Below, piece by piece: positions 26,823 through 35,345 of a stretch of DNA of 64,000 nt (position 1 is its first letter; every line of letters begins with the position of its first letter). The position numbers and the translations under genes are program-made. This stretch comes from Actinomycetes bacterium (lineage in GTDB: Bacteria; Actinomycetota; Acidimicrobiia; Acidimicrobiales; RAAP-2), in the NCBI GenBank assembly GCA_021791845.1, contig JAJYVT010000004.1:1-64000 (forward strand), written 5' to 3'. The notes beneath the pieces were generated by a model, which saw only the letters and a list, made by a program, of their open reading frames with translations, ran no database searches and was not told the DNA's origin.

Positions 26823-27872
26823 GTGACCCACGACGCGAGGGACGTGGTAACGCTGCGGGAGGTGGCTCGGGCCGCCGGCGTCCACCCGGGCACCGCGTCC
26901 CGGGCGCTCAACGAGGCCACCCGCTCTCTCGTGCGGCCCGAGACGGTCGAGCGCGTGGTGGCCGCGGCCAGCGCCCTCGGCTACCGGCCGAACTACCTCG
27001 CCCGCAGCTTCAAGACCCGCCAGACCCGCTCGGTGGGCGTGGTGATCCCCGACATCAACAACCCGCTCTTCCCGCCCATGGTGCTGGGCATCGAGGACCG
27101 CCTGACGACCGAGGGCTACGTGACGTTGCTGGCCAACACCCAGAACGAGGCGCAGCGCCGGGAGCGCATCTTCGCCGAGATGCTCGAGCGCCACGTCGAC
27201 GGCCTGATCGTGGCCACGGCGCAGCGCGAGGACCCGGAGCTCGTGGAGCTGGCCCAGGACGGCATCGCCGTCGTGCTGCTGAACCGGGTGGTGGAGGACC
27301 GGTCGTTCTCGTCGGTCTCGGCGGACGACGGCGCCGGGGTCCGCGCCGTGGTCGACCACCTGGTGGGCCTGGGCCACGAGCGCATCGCGCACGTGGCGGG
27401 TCCCCAGTCGATGTCGACGGGCCTGGCCCGGTACCAGGGGTTCCTCTCCAGCATGCAGGCGGCGGGACGGCGGGCGGAGCCCGAGCTCGTGGCGGCGGCC
27501 ACGAGCTTCACCATCAACGAGGGGGAGCGGTGCGCCACCGTGCTCTTGGAGAGCGGCGGCGCACCGACGGCCATCTTCGCCGCCAACGACATGCTGGCGC
27601 TCGGGTGCTACTCCGCGCTGGAGCGGGCGGGGCTGCGTTGCCCGGAGGACGTCTCGGTGGTGGGGTTCAACGACATGCCGTTCATCGACCGCCTGAACCC
27701 GCCGCTCACCACCGTCCGGATCCCGCACTACGAGCTGGGCGCGCAGGCGGCCCAGCTCCTGGTCGACCAGCTGCACCAGCCGCACGAGCCCCTGCGGGTG
27801 CTGCTGCTCGTCCCGTCCCTCGTGGTGCGGGGCTCGACGGCCCCGGCCAGGGCGGCGGTCCGGGTCGGCTGA
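26823..27872 (+). CDS. LacI-family transcriptional regulator, master regulator candidate of the island
   Basis: This 349-residue repressor has an N-terminal helix-turn-helix TLREVARAAGVHPGTASRALN (about residues 11-31 split around the turn), a hinge LGYRPNYLARSFKTR, and a periplasmic-binding-like ligand domain beginning RSVGVVIPDINNPLF. The GTG follows GGAGG by five bases. LacI proteins bind palindromes with a central CG, and the repeated GCAAYCGRTTGC sites downstream (28.0-51.3 kb) fit this well. The regulator-site pairing is inference. The inducer should be the island's substrate or an intermediate. Confidence 0.9.
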   Translation: MTHDARDVVTLREVARAAGVHPGTASRALNEATRSLVRPETVERVVAAASALGYRPNYLARSFKTRQTRSVGVVIPDINNPLFPPMVLGIEDRLTTEGYVTLLANTQNEAQRRERIFAEMLERHVDGLIVATAQREDPELVELAQDGIAVVLLNRVVEDRSFSSVSADDGAGVRAVVDHLVGLGHERIAHVAGPQSMSTGLARYQGFLSSMQAAGRRAEPELVAAATSFTINEGERCATVLLESGGAPTAIFAANDMLALGCYSALERAGLRCPEDVSVVGFNDMPFIDRLNPPLTTVRIPHYELGAQAAQLLVDQLHQPHEPLRVLLLVPSLVVRGSTAPARAAVRVG

Positions 27873-27888
27873 CGGCCGGCCGGCCCTC

Positions 27889-27921
27889 GTCGGCCACCGG
27901 TCGGCCACCGGTCGGCCACCC
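27889..27921. repeat. 11-bp unit repeated three times after lacI
   Basis: GTCGGCCACCG occurs at 27889, 27900 and, with its last base changed, 27911. The rest of the 164-base gap to the next gene is GCC/GG-rich and holds only the promoter described next. Confidence 0.75.
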
Positions 27922-28000
27922 GGTCGGGACGCCACCGGGCCGCCACCGGACCGCAGCCGTCCACCCTGGTCCCGCAGGCGCCGGCCCCGCGTCCGACTCC

Positions 28001-28050
28001 TTGACATGTGGCCCCATCCCTCCGATACTGGGCGCTATGCAATCGGTTGC
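28001..28050 (+). promoter_or_regulatory. LacI-operated leaderless promoter (site A)
   Basis: TTGACA (28001-28006) and GATACT (28024-28029) are 17 bases apart, placing the start at about 28037, which is the A of the ATG. The palindrome GCAATCGGTTGC (28039-28050) covers +3 to +14 and doubles as codons 1-5 of the gene. A bound repressor would block RNA polymerase at the start point. Confidence 0.65.
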
Positions 28051-28990
28051 CGAACAGGGTGGAGCGGACCAGTCGCTCGGGTGGATCGGCGCCGGCCGGA
28101 TGGGGACGGCGATGGCCTCGCTCGTCCTCAAGGCCGGGTACGACCTGACCGTCTTCAACCGCACGCGGGCCAAGACCGAACCGCTCCTGGCTCTGGGGGC
28201 CAAGGCGGCCGACACCGTCGCCGACCTCGGCCCCTGCGACGTGGTGTTCGTGACGGTGGCGTCCTCGGACGACCTCCTGGCCGTGCTGGGCGGCGAGGGG
28301 GGGCTGCTTGGCTCGGGCCAGCTGCCCGGCATCGTGGTCGACTGCTCGACCGTCTCGGCCGAGGCGTCGGCCCAGGCCCGTGCCATGGCGGAGGCCAAGG
28401 GCGTCGGCTTCCTCGCCGCCCCGGTCAGCGGCAACCCCAAGGTGGTGACGGCGGGTCGGATGACGATGGTGGTCTCGGGCCCCCGGGCCGCCTTCGACGC
28501 GGTCGAGCCGTACCTGCGCCTCGTGGCCCAGGAGGCCACCTACGTGGGCGAGGGCGAGCTGTCGCGCCTCGTGAAGCTCTGCCACAACCTCTTCCTCGGG
28601 GTGATGATCCAGTCCCTGGCCGAGGTCACGGTCCTGGCGGAGAAGGGCGGCGTCCGCCGGGCCGACCTCCTCAACTTCATCAACAACTCGGTGCTCGGCT
28701 CGCCGTTCAGCCGCTACAAGACCCCCAACCTCGTCAACCTCGCCTTCGAGCCCAGCTTCACGACGCGCCTGCTGCGCAAGGACTTCGACCTCGGCCTGGG
28801 AGCGGCGCGCTCGCTCGAGGTGCCCATGCCGGTGGCCGCCAGCGTGCACCAGCGCCTCGGGGAGGCGATCGGGCACGGGATGGGCGAGATGGACTTTGCC
28901 GCCCTGGTCGAGCTGGAGGCCAAGGGCGCGGGGATGGAGCTCGTCTCCGAGAGCGTCGACGTCGACGACGGGCTGCACCCGCTCGACTGA
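28037..28990 (+). CDS. 3-Hydroxyisobutyrate dehydrogenase-family NAD(P)-dependent oxidoreductase
   Basis: This beta-hydroxyacid dehydrogenase homologue of 317 residues has the Rossmann motif GWIGAGRMG at about 15-23, the substrate loop APVSGNPKVVTAGRM, and the catalytic lysine within RLVKLCHNLFLG (about 180). It could oxidise a 3-hydroxyacid, reduce a semialdehyde or act on an imine; the sequence does not decide. The ATG coincides with the predicted transcription start and carries no ribosome-binding site, so the message is probably leaderless. It is the first structural gene downstream of lacI. Confidence 0.83.
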   Translation: MQSVAEQGGADQSLGWIGAGRMGTAMASLVLKAGYDLTVFNRTRAKTEPLLALGAKAADTVADLGPCDVVFVTVASSDDLLAVLGGEGGLLGSGQLPGIVVDCSTVSAEASAQARAMAEAKGVGFLAAPVSGNPKVVTAGRMTMVVSGPRAAFDAVEPYLRLVAQEATYVGEGELSRLVKLCHNLFLGVMIQSLAEVTVLAEKGGVRRADLLNFINNSVLGSPFSRYKTPNLVNLAFEPSFTTRLLRKDFDLGLGAARSLEVPMPVAASVHQRLGEAIGHGMGEMDFAALVELEAKGAGMELVSESVDVDDGLHPLD

Positions 28991-29064
28991 CCGGGCGGCT
29001 GCCCCGAGGAACGGAGGACCAGGCCGCCCGGCCCGCCCCGCCGCGTCGTCGGGGCCGCGGCGGG
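28991..29064. terminator. Two hairpins between convergent genes, bidirectional terminator candidate
   Basis: CCGGGCGGC (28991-28999) pairs with GCCGCCCGG (29023-29031), and CCCGCCGCG (29037-29045) pairs with CGCGGCGGG (29056-29064) around a ten-base loop. Both stems are nine perfect pairs. No U-tract follows, as is common in GC-rich actinobacteria. Confidence 0.5.
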
Positions 29065-29069
29065 AACGG

Positions 29070-29990
29070 TCAGGCGCCGTCCCAGCCGCGGGGCTCCTCG
29101 TCGAGGACGCCGAGCGCCGCGAGGCCGGCCCCGAGCCGCTCGGTGGCGTCGGGGTCGGGATCGAGCAGCGGGAGGCGCACGCCTCCCACCGGGCGGTCGA
29201 GCATGGTCATGGCCGCCTTCACCGAGGCCGGGTAGCCCGTCTCGCGCAGGAGGTGCCACAGCGCGGACATGCGGTGCTGCAGGGGGCGGGCGGTGGCCAC
29301 GTCGCCCGCCCGGCACGCTGCTTCGAGCCGGCGGACGAGCCGGGGGGCGATCGCGCTGGAGGGGGAGAAGCAGCCGCTGCCACCCACCGGCATCGAGGGG
29401 AGCAGGTACTCCACGCCCGTGAGCATGGAGAAGTCCTCGCGGGCGGCGGTCCCGCGGCGGGCGCACTCGGTGAAGGACTGCATGTCGTACGAGGCGTCCT
29501 TCACCCCGACGAAGTTCGGGCACGCCCCGACGAGGGTCTCGATCAGCTCGGGCGTCACCGCCACGCCGAGGCGCGGCGGGAAGTTGTAGGCCAGCACGTC
29601 GATCCCCACGCTGTCGCAGACCGCCCGGTAGTGGGCTTCGAGCGACGTCGGGCCCGGGCGCCAGTGGTAGGGCGTGACGACGACGACGGCGGCGGCGCCG
29701 GCGGCCTCGGCGTGCCGGGCGAGGTCCACGACCTCGGGCGTGCCCGGCATGCTGGCGTGCACCAGCACGGGCACCTCTCCGGCGGCCGCGCCGACGGCAA
29801 CCTCCACCGCCGCCTTGCGCTCCGTGACGGACAGGCTGGGCGACTCGCCGGTGTGGAGCGGTAGGGCGACGGCGTCCACGCCCTGGGCCACGAGGAACCG
29901 GACACAGCGGTGCAGGCGGTCCGGGTCGAGCGGGCCGCCGGGTGCGAACGGGGTGACCGGCGCCCCGATGACGCCCCTCCAACGGCTCAC
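29070..29990 (-). CDS. DapA/NanA-family Schiff-base aldolase or lyase (first copy)
   Basis: This 306-residue class I aldolase-type TIM barrel opens with VIGAPVTPFAPGG. The Schiff-base lysine is about 164 in GVKDASYD and the catalytic tyrosine about 135 in LAYNFPPR. The substrate-binding TGES segment suggests a 2-keto acid aldolase or dehydratase rather than a true dihydrodipicolinate synthase, since no lysine genes are near. The GTG lies four bases after the cupin stop. It is the last gene of the leftward five-gene operon starting at 34093. Confidence 0.85.
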   Translation of the reverse strand: MSRWRGVIGAPVTPFAPGGPLDPDRLHRCVRFLVAQGVDAVALPLHTGESPSLSVTERKAAVEVAVGAAAGEVPVLVHASMPGTPEVVDLARHAEAAGAAAVVVVTPYHWRPGPTSLEAHYRAVCDSVGIDVLAYNFPPRLGVAVTPELIETLVGACPNFVGVKDASYDMQSFTECARRGTAAREDFSMLTGVEYLLPSMPVGGSGCFSPSSAIAPRLVRRLEAACRAGDVATARPLQHRMSALWHLLRETGYPASVKAAMTMLDRPVGGVRLPLLDPDPDATERLGAGLAALGVLDEEPRGWDGA

Positions 29991-29994
29991 CGGC

Positions 29995-30336
29995 TCACCG
30001 AGCAGGGTCGGGCGCCTCGGCGACCAGGACCACCAGCCCCGCGTCGCCCGCCTCGAGCTCGAACGGCCCGGGCTCGATCCAGGCCATCGACTCGGGCGCC
30101 AGCTCGTGACGCTCGCCTGCCACGGCCATCGCCCCGCCGCCGGCCACGACGTACGCCATGACCTCGGCGCCGCCGGCGTCCAGTGCGGCAGTCCGGCCAG
30201 GCTCGAGCGCCACGCGCCGCATGCGCATCGGCACCGGCGCGCCGAAGACCGCCGGGCCGGCGACGAGCGTCTCGGTCACGCCGTCGGCCACCTGGACGGG
30301 CAGGTCTGCAGTGTCTTTCACGACGGGCACGGGCAC
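29995..30336 (-). CDS. Small cupin-fold protein
   Basis: This 113-residue single-domain protein has cupin-like strands (LEPGRTAALDAGGAEVMAYVVAGGGAM, then APESMAWIEPGPFELEAG). The usual cupin metal ligands HxH are not visible: the first motif has DAGGAE in place of G(x)5HxH. It may therefore be a non-metal lyase, isomerase or ligand-binding cupin. The GTG follows the alcohol dehydrogenase stop by one base. Confidence 0.7.
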   Translation of the reverse strand: MPVPVVKDTADLPVQVADGVTETLVAGPAVFGAPVPMRMRRVALEPGRTAALDAGGAEVMAYVVAGGGAMAVAGERHELAPESMAWIEPGPFELEAGDAGLVVLVAEAPDPAR

Positions 30337-30337
30337 C

Positions 30338-31450
30338 TCACTTGGTCGGGAGGACGATGGGACGGATGGAGGTCCGGGCGGAAAGGGCCTCGAAGGCGGC
30401 GTGCACGTCGTCGAGGACGAACCGGTCGGCGGTCAGCGGCTCGGTCCGGACGGCGCCCGAGGCCAGCAGCTCGAGCATGGCCGGGTAGGCGTTCGGGCTG
30501 GACCGGACGCCGTAGAGGGTGAGCTCGTCGAGCGCGAAGGCGTCGACGGGGACGTCCGCCCGGGCGCCCCCGGTGAGCCCGAGGACGGCGACGCTCCCGC
30601 CGCGCCGGGTGGCCCCGACCGCCTGGGCCAGCACGGCGGGGTTGCCCGAGCAGTCGAACACCACGTCCACACCCCGGCCACCGCTGGCGGCGCGTACGGC
30701 GTCCACCGGGCTCTCGTGCTCGTAGTCGACGACGTCGGAGGCGCCGAGGTCGGCCGCGGTCCGCAGGCGGTCGCCCCGGCCGACGACCACCACCGTGGTC
30801 GCGCCGGATGCCCGGGCCACCTGCAGCATCAGGAGGCCGAGCAGGCCCGGCCCGTAGACGGCCACGCTGGCGCCGGCGGTGAGCCCGACCCGGCGGGCGG
30901 CATGGACGGTGAGGGCGCCCTGGTTGACCAGCGCCGCTGCCGCCGCGCCGACGCCGTCGGGGATGCGGTGGAGGGCGACGGCCGGCCGCACGGCGTACTC
31001 GGCCAGGGCGCCGGGTGCCGTGTGGCCGTAGAGCTTGAACCCCGGCTCGCGCACCCGCTCGCAGAGGTTGTAGCGCCCCGAGCGGCACATGGCGCATGCC
31101 GAGCAGCCGGCGTGGTTCTCGGCGACCACCCGGTCGCCGACCGCGAGGCCGGACCGCTCCGTCCCCGGGCCGAGGCCGGCGACCACGCCCGACCATTCGT
31201 GCCCGATGACGAAGGGGAGCGACGGGGGCCAGACCCCGGCGAAGTCGCCGCGCACGATCTTGAGATCGGTCCCGCAGATGCCGCAGGCCAGCACCCGGCA
31301 GAGCACCTCGCCCGGCCCGGGCTCGGGGGTCGGCAGCTGCCCGACGTCGAGGCGGCCGTACTGGCGCAGGAGCGCGGCGGTCATCATGTCGGGGACCGCC
31401 GCCTCGCTCGTGGGGGCGTCGTCGCCCCGGCCGGCCTTGGCGCCGCTCAT
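30338..31450 (-). CDS. Zinc-dependent alcohol dehydrogenase (medium-chain)
   Basis: This 370-residue MDR-family dehydrogenase has catalytic zinc ligands in ACGICGTD (Cys56) and GHEWSG (His84-Glu85). Its structural zinc site is a complete Cys quartet (116, 119, 122, 130). The NAD-binding region is VAVYGPGLLGLLMLQ. It resembles threonine, sorbitol or galactitol dehydrogenase-type enzymes that oxidise a secondary alcohol. Its ATG overlaps the creatininase-family stop by four bases. Confidence 0.87.
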   Translation of the reverse strand: MSGAKAGRGDDAPTSEAAVPDMMTAALLRQYGRLDVGQLPTPEPGPGEVLCRVLACGICGTDLKIVRGDFAGVWPPSLPFVIGHEWSGVVAGLGPGTERSGLAVGDRVVAENHAGCSACAMCRSGRYNLCERVREPGFKLYGHTAPGALAEYAVRPAVALHRIPDGVGAAAAALVNQGALTVHAARRVGLTAGASVAVYGPGLLGLLMLQVARASGATTVVVVGRGDRLRTAADLGASDVVDYEHESPVDAVRAASGGRGVDVVFDCSGNPAVLAQAVGATRRGGSVAVLGLTGGARADVPVDAFALDELTLYGVRSSPNAYPAMLELLASGAVRTEPLTADRFVLDDVHAAFEALSARTSIRPIVLPTK

Positions 31451-32301
31451 CTGGGGCTCGCGCCGTCGCCGTGCCCGGGCGCGCCGTCGGCGCCGGCGCC
31501 GGCGCCCGGGCCGGTGAGGGCGTGCACGGCGACGTGGCCCGTCGCCTCCAGGGCGGCGAAGATCTCGCCCGCCCTGGCGACCACGTGGTCCGCCACCTCC
31601 TCGGCGATCTGCTCCGCCCGCGCCGCGTCAGCCAGCTCGGGTCGGCCGTACCACCCCGTGGGGGCCACCACGTGGAAGTCGGCCATCACCGGGTAGACGT
31701 CGGGCCGGCGGAAGAGACCGTGGGCCGTCTCGCCCGCCGCCCGGTCGCTGGCCTCGGTGGCGTGCTCCAGGTGCACGAGCCCCGCCTCGTAGGCGAGCAC
31801 GGCCGCCGTCTCCATCGACCCGGCATGGGTGAACTCCATCTCCTCGGGGTGCTTGCCGTGGGTGATCACGTGGGTCTCAGCGATCACGATGCGCAGCCCG
31901 AACCGGCGCTGGGCCTCGTCGGCCGCCCCACGGAGGGTGGCCGAGTTACCCTCGTGCCAGTTGACGACCACGATGCGCTCGACCCCGGCGCGAGCGAGGC
32001 TCTCGGCCACGTCCACCAGCACGGCCCGCATGGTGTCCGGTCGCAGCGTCAGCGTCCCGGGCCATCCCAGGTGGTAGTGGGCGACGCCCACGGGACCCAG
32101 GGTGACGGCGGCGGTGTCCAATCGATCGGCCACGCGCTCGGCGATCGACATGGCGGCGAAGGCGTCGGTGCCGAGGGGGAGGTGGCCGCCGTGCTGCTCG
32201 ACGCTGCCGGCCACGAGCACGGCCGTGCGGCTGGATGCCAGGAGCCGGGCGGCGGCCGGCTGGCTCATGCGCTCGAGCTGTCGGTCGGGATGGCGAGGCA
32301 T
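31447..32301 (-). CDS. Creatininase-family amidohydrolase
   Basis: This 284-residue member of the creatininase/MftE family hydrolyses a cyclic amide or a related bond. The metal-site pattern GSVEQHGGHLPLGTDAF supplies Glu35, His37 and Asp46, and NWHEGN replaces the usual NGHGGN. The ATG follows GGAGG and lies one base past the TPP-enzyme stop. Members act on creatinine, formamides, 3-oxo-lactams or peptides, so the substrate cannot be assigned. An M24 protein of the creatinase fold occurs in the same regulon at 51422. Confidence 0.83.
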   Translation of the reverse strand: MPRHPDRQLERMSQPAAARLLASSRTAVLVAGSVEQHGGHLPLGTDAFAAMSIAERVADRLDTAAVTLGPVGVAHYHLGWPGTLTLRPDTMRAVLVDVAESLARAGVERIVVVNWHEGNSATLRGAADEAQRRFGLRIVIAETHVITHGKHPEEMEFTHAGSMETAAVLAYEAGLVHLEHATEASDRAAGETAHGLFRRPDVYPVMADFHVVAPTGWYGRPELADAARAEQIAEEVADHVVARAGEIFAALEATGHVAVHALTGPGAGAGADGAPGHGDGASPR

Positions 32302-32302
32302 G

Positions 32303-34093
32303 TCAACCTCCGTAGGTCGTGGGTCCGGCGGTGCCGCCGAAGACGGCGTCGCGGTGGCCGGCGATGGGGGTGTCCCACGTCTCGGTGACGACGTCGACGA
32401 GGCTGGGTCCGGGCACCCGGAGGGCGTCCGCCAGCTGGGGCGCCAGCGCCGCCGGGTCGGTGACCCGTGCCGCCTCCCAACCCAGCGCCGAGGCCACGGC
32501 GGCGTAGGGGACGTCGGAGAAGTCCGGCTCCTCCCAGTCCCGGCCGAAGGTGATCCGCCGGTACCAGCGGATCCATCCGAGCGACCGGTTGTTGAGCACC
32601 ACGACCGTGACGGGCAGGCCGAGCTCCGACACGGTCGGCAGCTCTCCCAGGGCGTAGGCGAGCGCTCCGTCGCCGGTGAGGACCACGATCCGGCGGCCGG
32701 GAAGGGCGGTGGCGGCGCCGATGGCGGCGGGCAGGGCGTAGCCGAGGCCGGCGAAGCCCCGCGGCGCCAGGACCCGGCGCCCCGGGACCCGCTGCTCCAG
32801 GTACACCGTGCCCCAGCCGCTGGCCAAGCTGGCGTCGCACACCACGACGTCGGTCGGCCCCAGGACGGCGTCGAGCTCGCCCATCACCCGGGCCGGGGCG
32901 ACCGGGACGGCGTCCGAGCCGCGCTCGCGGTCACGCCGCTCCCGCCAGGCGCCGACGTGTGCCGCCACCCGGGCCGCCCAGGTACCGTGCCCGGCCGAGA
33001 CCGCCGCGGTGTCGCCGCCCTCGGCGAGCGCACGGAGCAGCGACTCCAGCCCCAGGCGGGCGTCACCGACCAGTCCGGCGGCAACGGGGAACGCCCGGCC
33101 GATCTCGGCCGGGTCCACGTCCAGCTGCACCACCCGCTGGTCGGCGCGGGGGAGCGTCCAGCCGTAGGTGGCGCCGCCCGACGCCTTGGCGCCCACCACG
33201 AGGACGACGTCCGCCTCCTCGAGCGTGGCGCGGGCTGCCGTCGTCCCCATGGTGCCGACGGTGCCGACGGCGAGGGGGTGGTCCTCGGCGACGACCCCCT
33301 TTGCCGACATGGTGGTGGCGATCGCCGCCTGCAGCCGCTCCGCGATCTCCACCAGCGCGGGGCCGGCGTCGGCGTGCAGCGTCCCCCCGCCGGCCAGGAT
33401 GCACGGCCGTTCCGCCGCGGCCAGGGCGGCCGCGCCCGCTGCCACGTCGGCCGGGTCCGGGGCGGTCCGGATCGACGGCCACCGGCCGAACCGGGCGCCA
33501 CCGCCGTCGCGCCAGGGGGGCGCGGGGCCGTCCAGCACGTCCTGGGGCACGACCAGCGCCACCGGCCCGGGGCGCCCGCCGGTCGCCTCACGAAAGGCAC
33601 GCCGGACGAGCGCCGGCATCGAGCCGGCGTCGGGCACCGAGGCGCTCCACTTGGTCACGGGCGCCAGGAGCGCCAGCTGGTCGATCGCCTGCGACGCCGC
33701 GCCGCGGTCACGGTGCGGGGCCACCGCCTGGGGCAGGTCGCTGACGAGCGCCACCACCGGGACCGAGGCGCCGAGCGCTTCGCCCAGGCCCGACGGGAGC
33801 TTGGCCGCGCCGGGCCCGACCGTGGCGTCGCACACGCCGACCCGTCCGGAGACCCGGGCGTAGCCGTCCGCGGCGTAGGCGCCGGAGCGCTCGTCCCGCA
33901 CGAGGACGTGGCGCATGGCCGGCGCCCGGTCGGCGAGCGCGTCGTACAGCGCCAGCGTCTGACCCCCGGGGACCCCGAAGACGTGCGTCACCCCGTGCTC
34001 GGCCAGGAGGTCGACGAGAAGCATGCCCCCATGCCGCCGGGTCGGCGCCGCCCGGGCCGCCCCGGCGCGCTTGGGCGCAACCGATTGCGACAC
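32303..34093 (-). CDS. Acetolactate synthase-like thiamine-diphosphate enzyme
   Basis: This 596-residue TPP enzyme has the three-domain layout of acetolactate synthase, benzoylformate decarboxylase and glyoxylate carboligase. The catalytic glutamate is at about 68 (RDERSGAYAADGYAR), and the TPP motif runs from TGDGALAYA to VVLNN in the C-terminal domain. It should decarboxylate or ligate a 2-keto acid. I chose the GTG at 34093 because it sits exactly where the promoter predicts the start. The ATG at 34024 begins the conserved domain and is an alternative. It is the first gene of the leftward LacI-controlled operon. Confidence 0.83.
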   Translation of the reverse strand: MSQSVAPKRAGAARAAPTRRHGGMLLVDLLAEHGVTHVFGVPGGQTLALYDALADRAPAMRHVLVRDERSGAYAADGYARVSGRVGVCDATVGPGAAKLPSGLGEALGASVPVVALVSDLPQAVAPHRDRGAASQAIDQLALLAPVTKWSASVPDAGSMPALVRRAFREATGGRPGPVALVVPQDVLDGPAPPWRDGGGARFGRWPSIRTAPDPADVAAGAAALAAAERPCILAGGGTLHADAGPALVEIAERLQAAIATTMSAKGVVAEDHPLAVGTVGTMGTTAARATLEEADVVLVVGAKASGGATYGWTLPRADQRVVQLDVDPAEIGRAFPVAAGLVGDARLGLESLLRALAEGGDTAAVSAGHGTWAARVAAHVGAWRERRDRERGSDAVPVAPARVMGELDAVLGPTDVVVCDASLASGWGTVYLEQRVPGRRVLAPRGFAGLGYALPAAIGAATALPGRRIVVLTGDGALAYALGELPTVSELGLPVTVVVLNNRSLGWIRWYRRITFGRDWEEPDFSDVPYAAVASALGWEAARVTDPAALAPQLADALRVPGPSLVDVVTETWDTPIAGHRDAVFGGTAGPTTYGG

Positions 34094-34129
34094 GGTGCCA
34101 CAGTGCCGCGCCGCCGGACGGCATGTCAA
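34077..34129 (-). promoter_or_regulatory. LacI-operated promoter of the leftward operon (site B)
   Basis: On the minus strand TTGACA (34129-34124) is 18 bases from CACTGT (34105-34100), which ends six bases before the GTG at 34093. The palindrome GCAACCGATTGC (34077-34088) lies at about +6 to +17. The TTGACA-to-start-codon distance is 30 bases, identical to site A. Confidence 0.6.
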
Positions 34130-34182
34130 GCAGCGTGCGGGTCCGGAACGCCGCGCCTCTGCGAGTCGCCGGGTGCGGGGAC

Positions 34183-34203
34183 TACGCTGCGGCAACCGAT
34201 TGC
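34183..34203 (+). promoter_or_regulatory. LacI operator and -10 box for the hydrolase gene (site C)
   Basis: TACGCT (34183-34188) is followed by GCAACCGATTGC (34192-34203), which covers the predicted start near 34195. A leader of about 38 bases with GGGGGGC precedes the GTG at 34233. Together with site B it gives this divergent pair two operators 115 bases apart, a spacing that would also allow looping. Confidence 0.55.
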
Positions 34204-34232
34204 ACGTGCAGGACGGCCGGAAGGGGGGCAGC

Positions 34233-35315
34233 GTGCCCGACGAAGCCATCGCCAGCGCCATCGCCAACTGGGGGCCGCGCTTCACGGCCCAGGGGGTCGA
34301 CCCGAACGACTTCGCTCGGGTGACGGCGCCCCTCGAGCGCTGGGAGGACTGGCTGGACGCCTGGGCCGCCAACGGGGACGCCCACGCCGAGCTGGCCCGG
34401 GCGGCCGAGGCCGAGGGGCACCGTCGCACGGCGGGGGAGTCCTGGGTGCGCGCCGCGCTCAGCTACCACTTCGCCAAGTTCGTGTGGCTTCTCGACCTCG
34501 AGCGGCATCGGGCCACGTCCGAGCAGGCCGTGGCCGCTTCACGGGCCGGGCTGGCGCTCCTCGACCCGACCTTCGAGCGAGTGGAGATCCCCTTCGAGGG
34601 CACCACCATGGTGGGCAACCTGCGCCGCCCCGCCGGCGTGGACCGACCTCCCCTCGTCCTGCTGTTCCCCGGCCTCGACTCCACGAAGGAGGAGTTCTTC
34701 CACGTGGAGGAGGTGTTCCTGCGCCGGGGCATGGCCACGTTCTCGATGGACGGGCCGGGGCAGGGGGAGACGGGGTACACCACGGTGATCCACCCGGACT
34801 ACGACGTGGCGGTGGCGGCGGTCCTGGACGTGCTGTGCGCCCGCGACGACCTCGACGGCCGGCGGGTGGGGGCGCTCGGGGTCAGCCTGGGCGGCTACTA
34901 CGGCGTGCGCGCCGCCGCCTTCGAGCCCCGGCTGGTGGCGGTGGTGGTGTCCGGCGGCGCCTACGACTACGGCGAGATCATCCCCAAACGGCCGGTCAAC
35001 TCGCGGGCGGCCTTCATGCATCACAGCGGGGCCACCACCGAGGAGGAGACCTTCGCCAACGCCCGTCGGCTCTCGTTGGCCGGCGTGGCGGAGAAGGTGC
35101 GGCAGCCGCTGCTGGTCGTCTTCGGCAAGCTGGACCGTCTCGTGCCGTGGGAGCAAGCGGCGCGGGTGGCCGACGAAGCGCCCGACTCCACGCTGTGGAT
35201 GTTCGACCAGGGCAACCACGTCTGCATGAACATGACGTACCGCTGGCGGCCCCAGGCCGCCGACTGGCTGGGCGCCCACCTCGGCGCCGACCCCGGCGCG
35301 GTCCGCGGCGTCTGA
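34233..35315 (+). CDS. Alpha/beta hydrolase, 2,6-dihydroxypseudooxynicotine hydrolase-like (paralogue 1)
   Basis: This 360-residue protein has an N-terminal helical domain (about 1-110, RWEDWLDAWAANGDAHAE, then WVRAALSYHFAKFVW) fused to an alpha/beta hydrolase. Visible catalytic residues are Ser218 (GVSLGGYYG), Asp301 (GKLDRLV), His329 (GNHVC) and Glu248. These nearly match the Ser-Asp-His-Glu set I recall for the nicotine-pathway C-C hydrolase, which cleaves a ketone side chain from a dihydroxypyridine. DGPGQGE and PGLDSTKEE are shared with two paralogues at 44089 and 46197. It is a likely C-C or ester hydrolase; the substrate is unknown. The GTG has a GGGGGGC ribosome-binding site. Confidence 0.83.
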   Translation: MPDEAIASAIANWGPRFTAQGVDPNDFARVTAPLERWEDWLDAWAANGDAHAELARAAEAEGHRRTAGESWVRAALSYHFAKFVWLLDLERHRATSEQAVAASRAGLALLDPTFERVEIPFEGTTMVGNLRRPAGVDRPPLVLLFPGLDSTKEEFFHVEEVFLRRGMATFSMDGPGQGETGYTTVIHPDYDVAVAAVLDVLCARDDLDGRRVGALGVSLGGYYGVRAAAFEPRLVAVVVSGGAYDYGEIIPKRPVNSRAAFMHHSGATTEEETFANARRLSLAGVAEKVRQPLLVVFGKLDRLVPWEQAARVADEAPDSTLWMFDQGNHVCMNMTYRWRPQAADWLGAHLGADPGAVRGV

Positions 35316-35345
35316 CGAGCGCCGGCGGCCGACGGCCTGGGGCGG

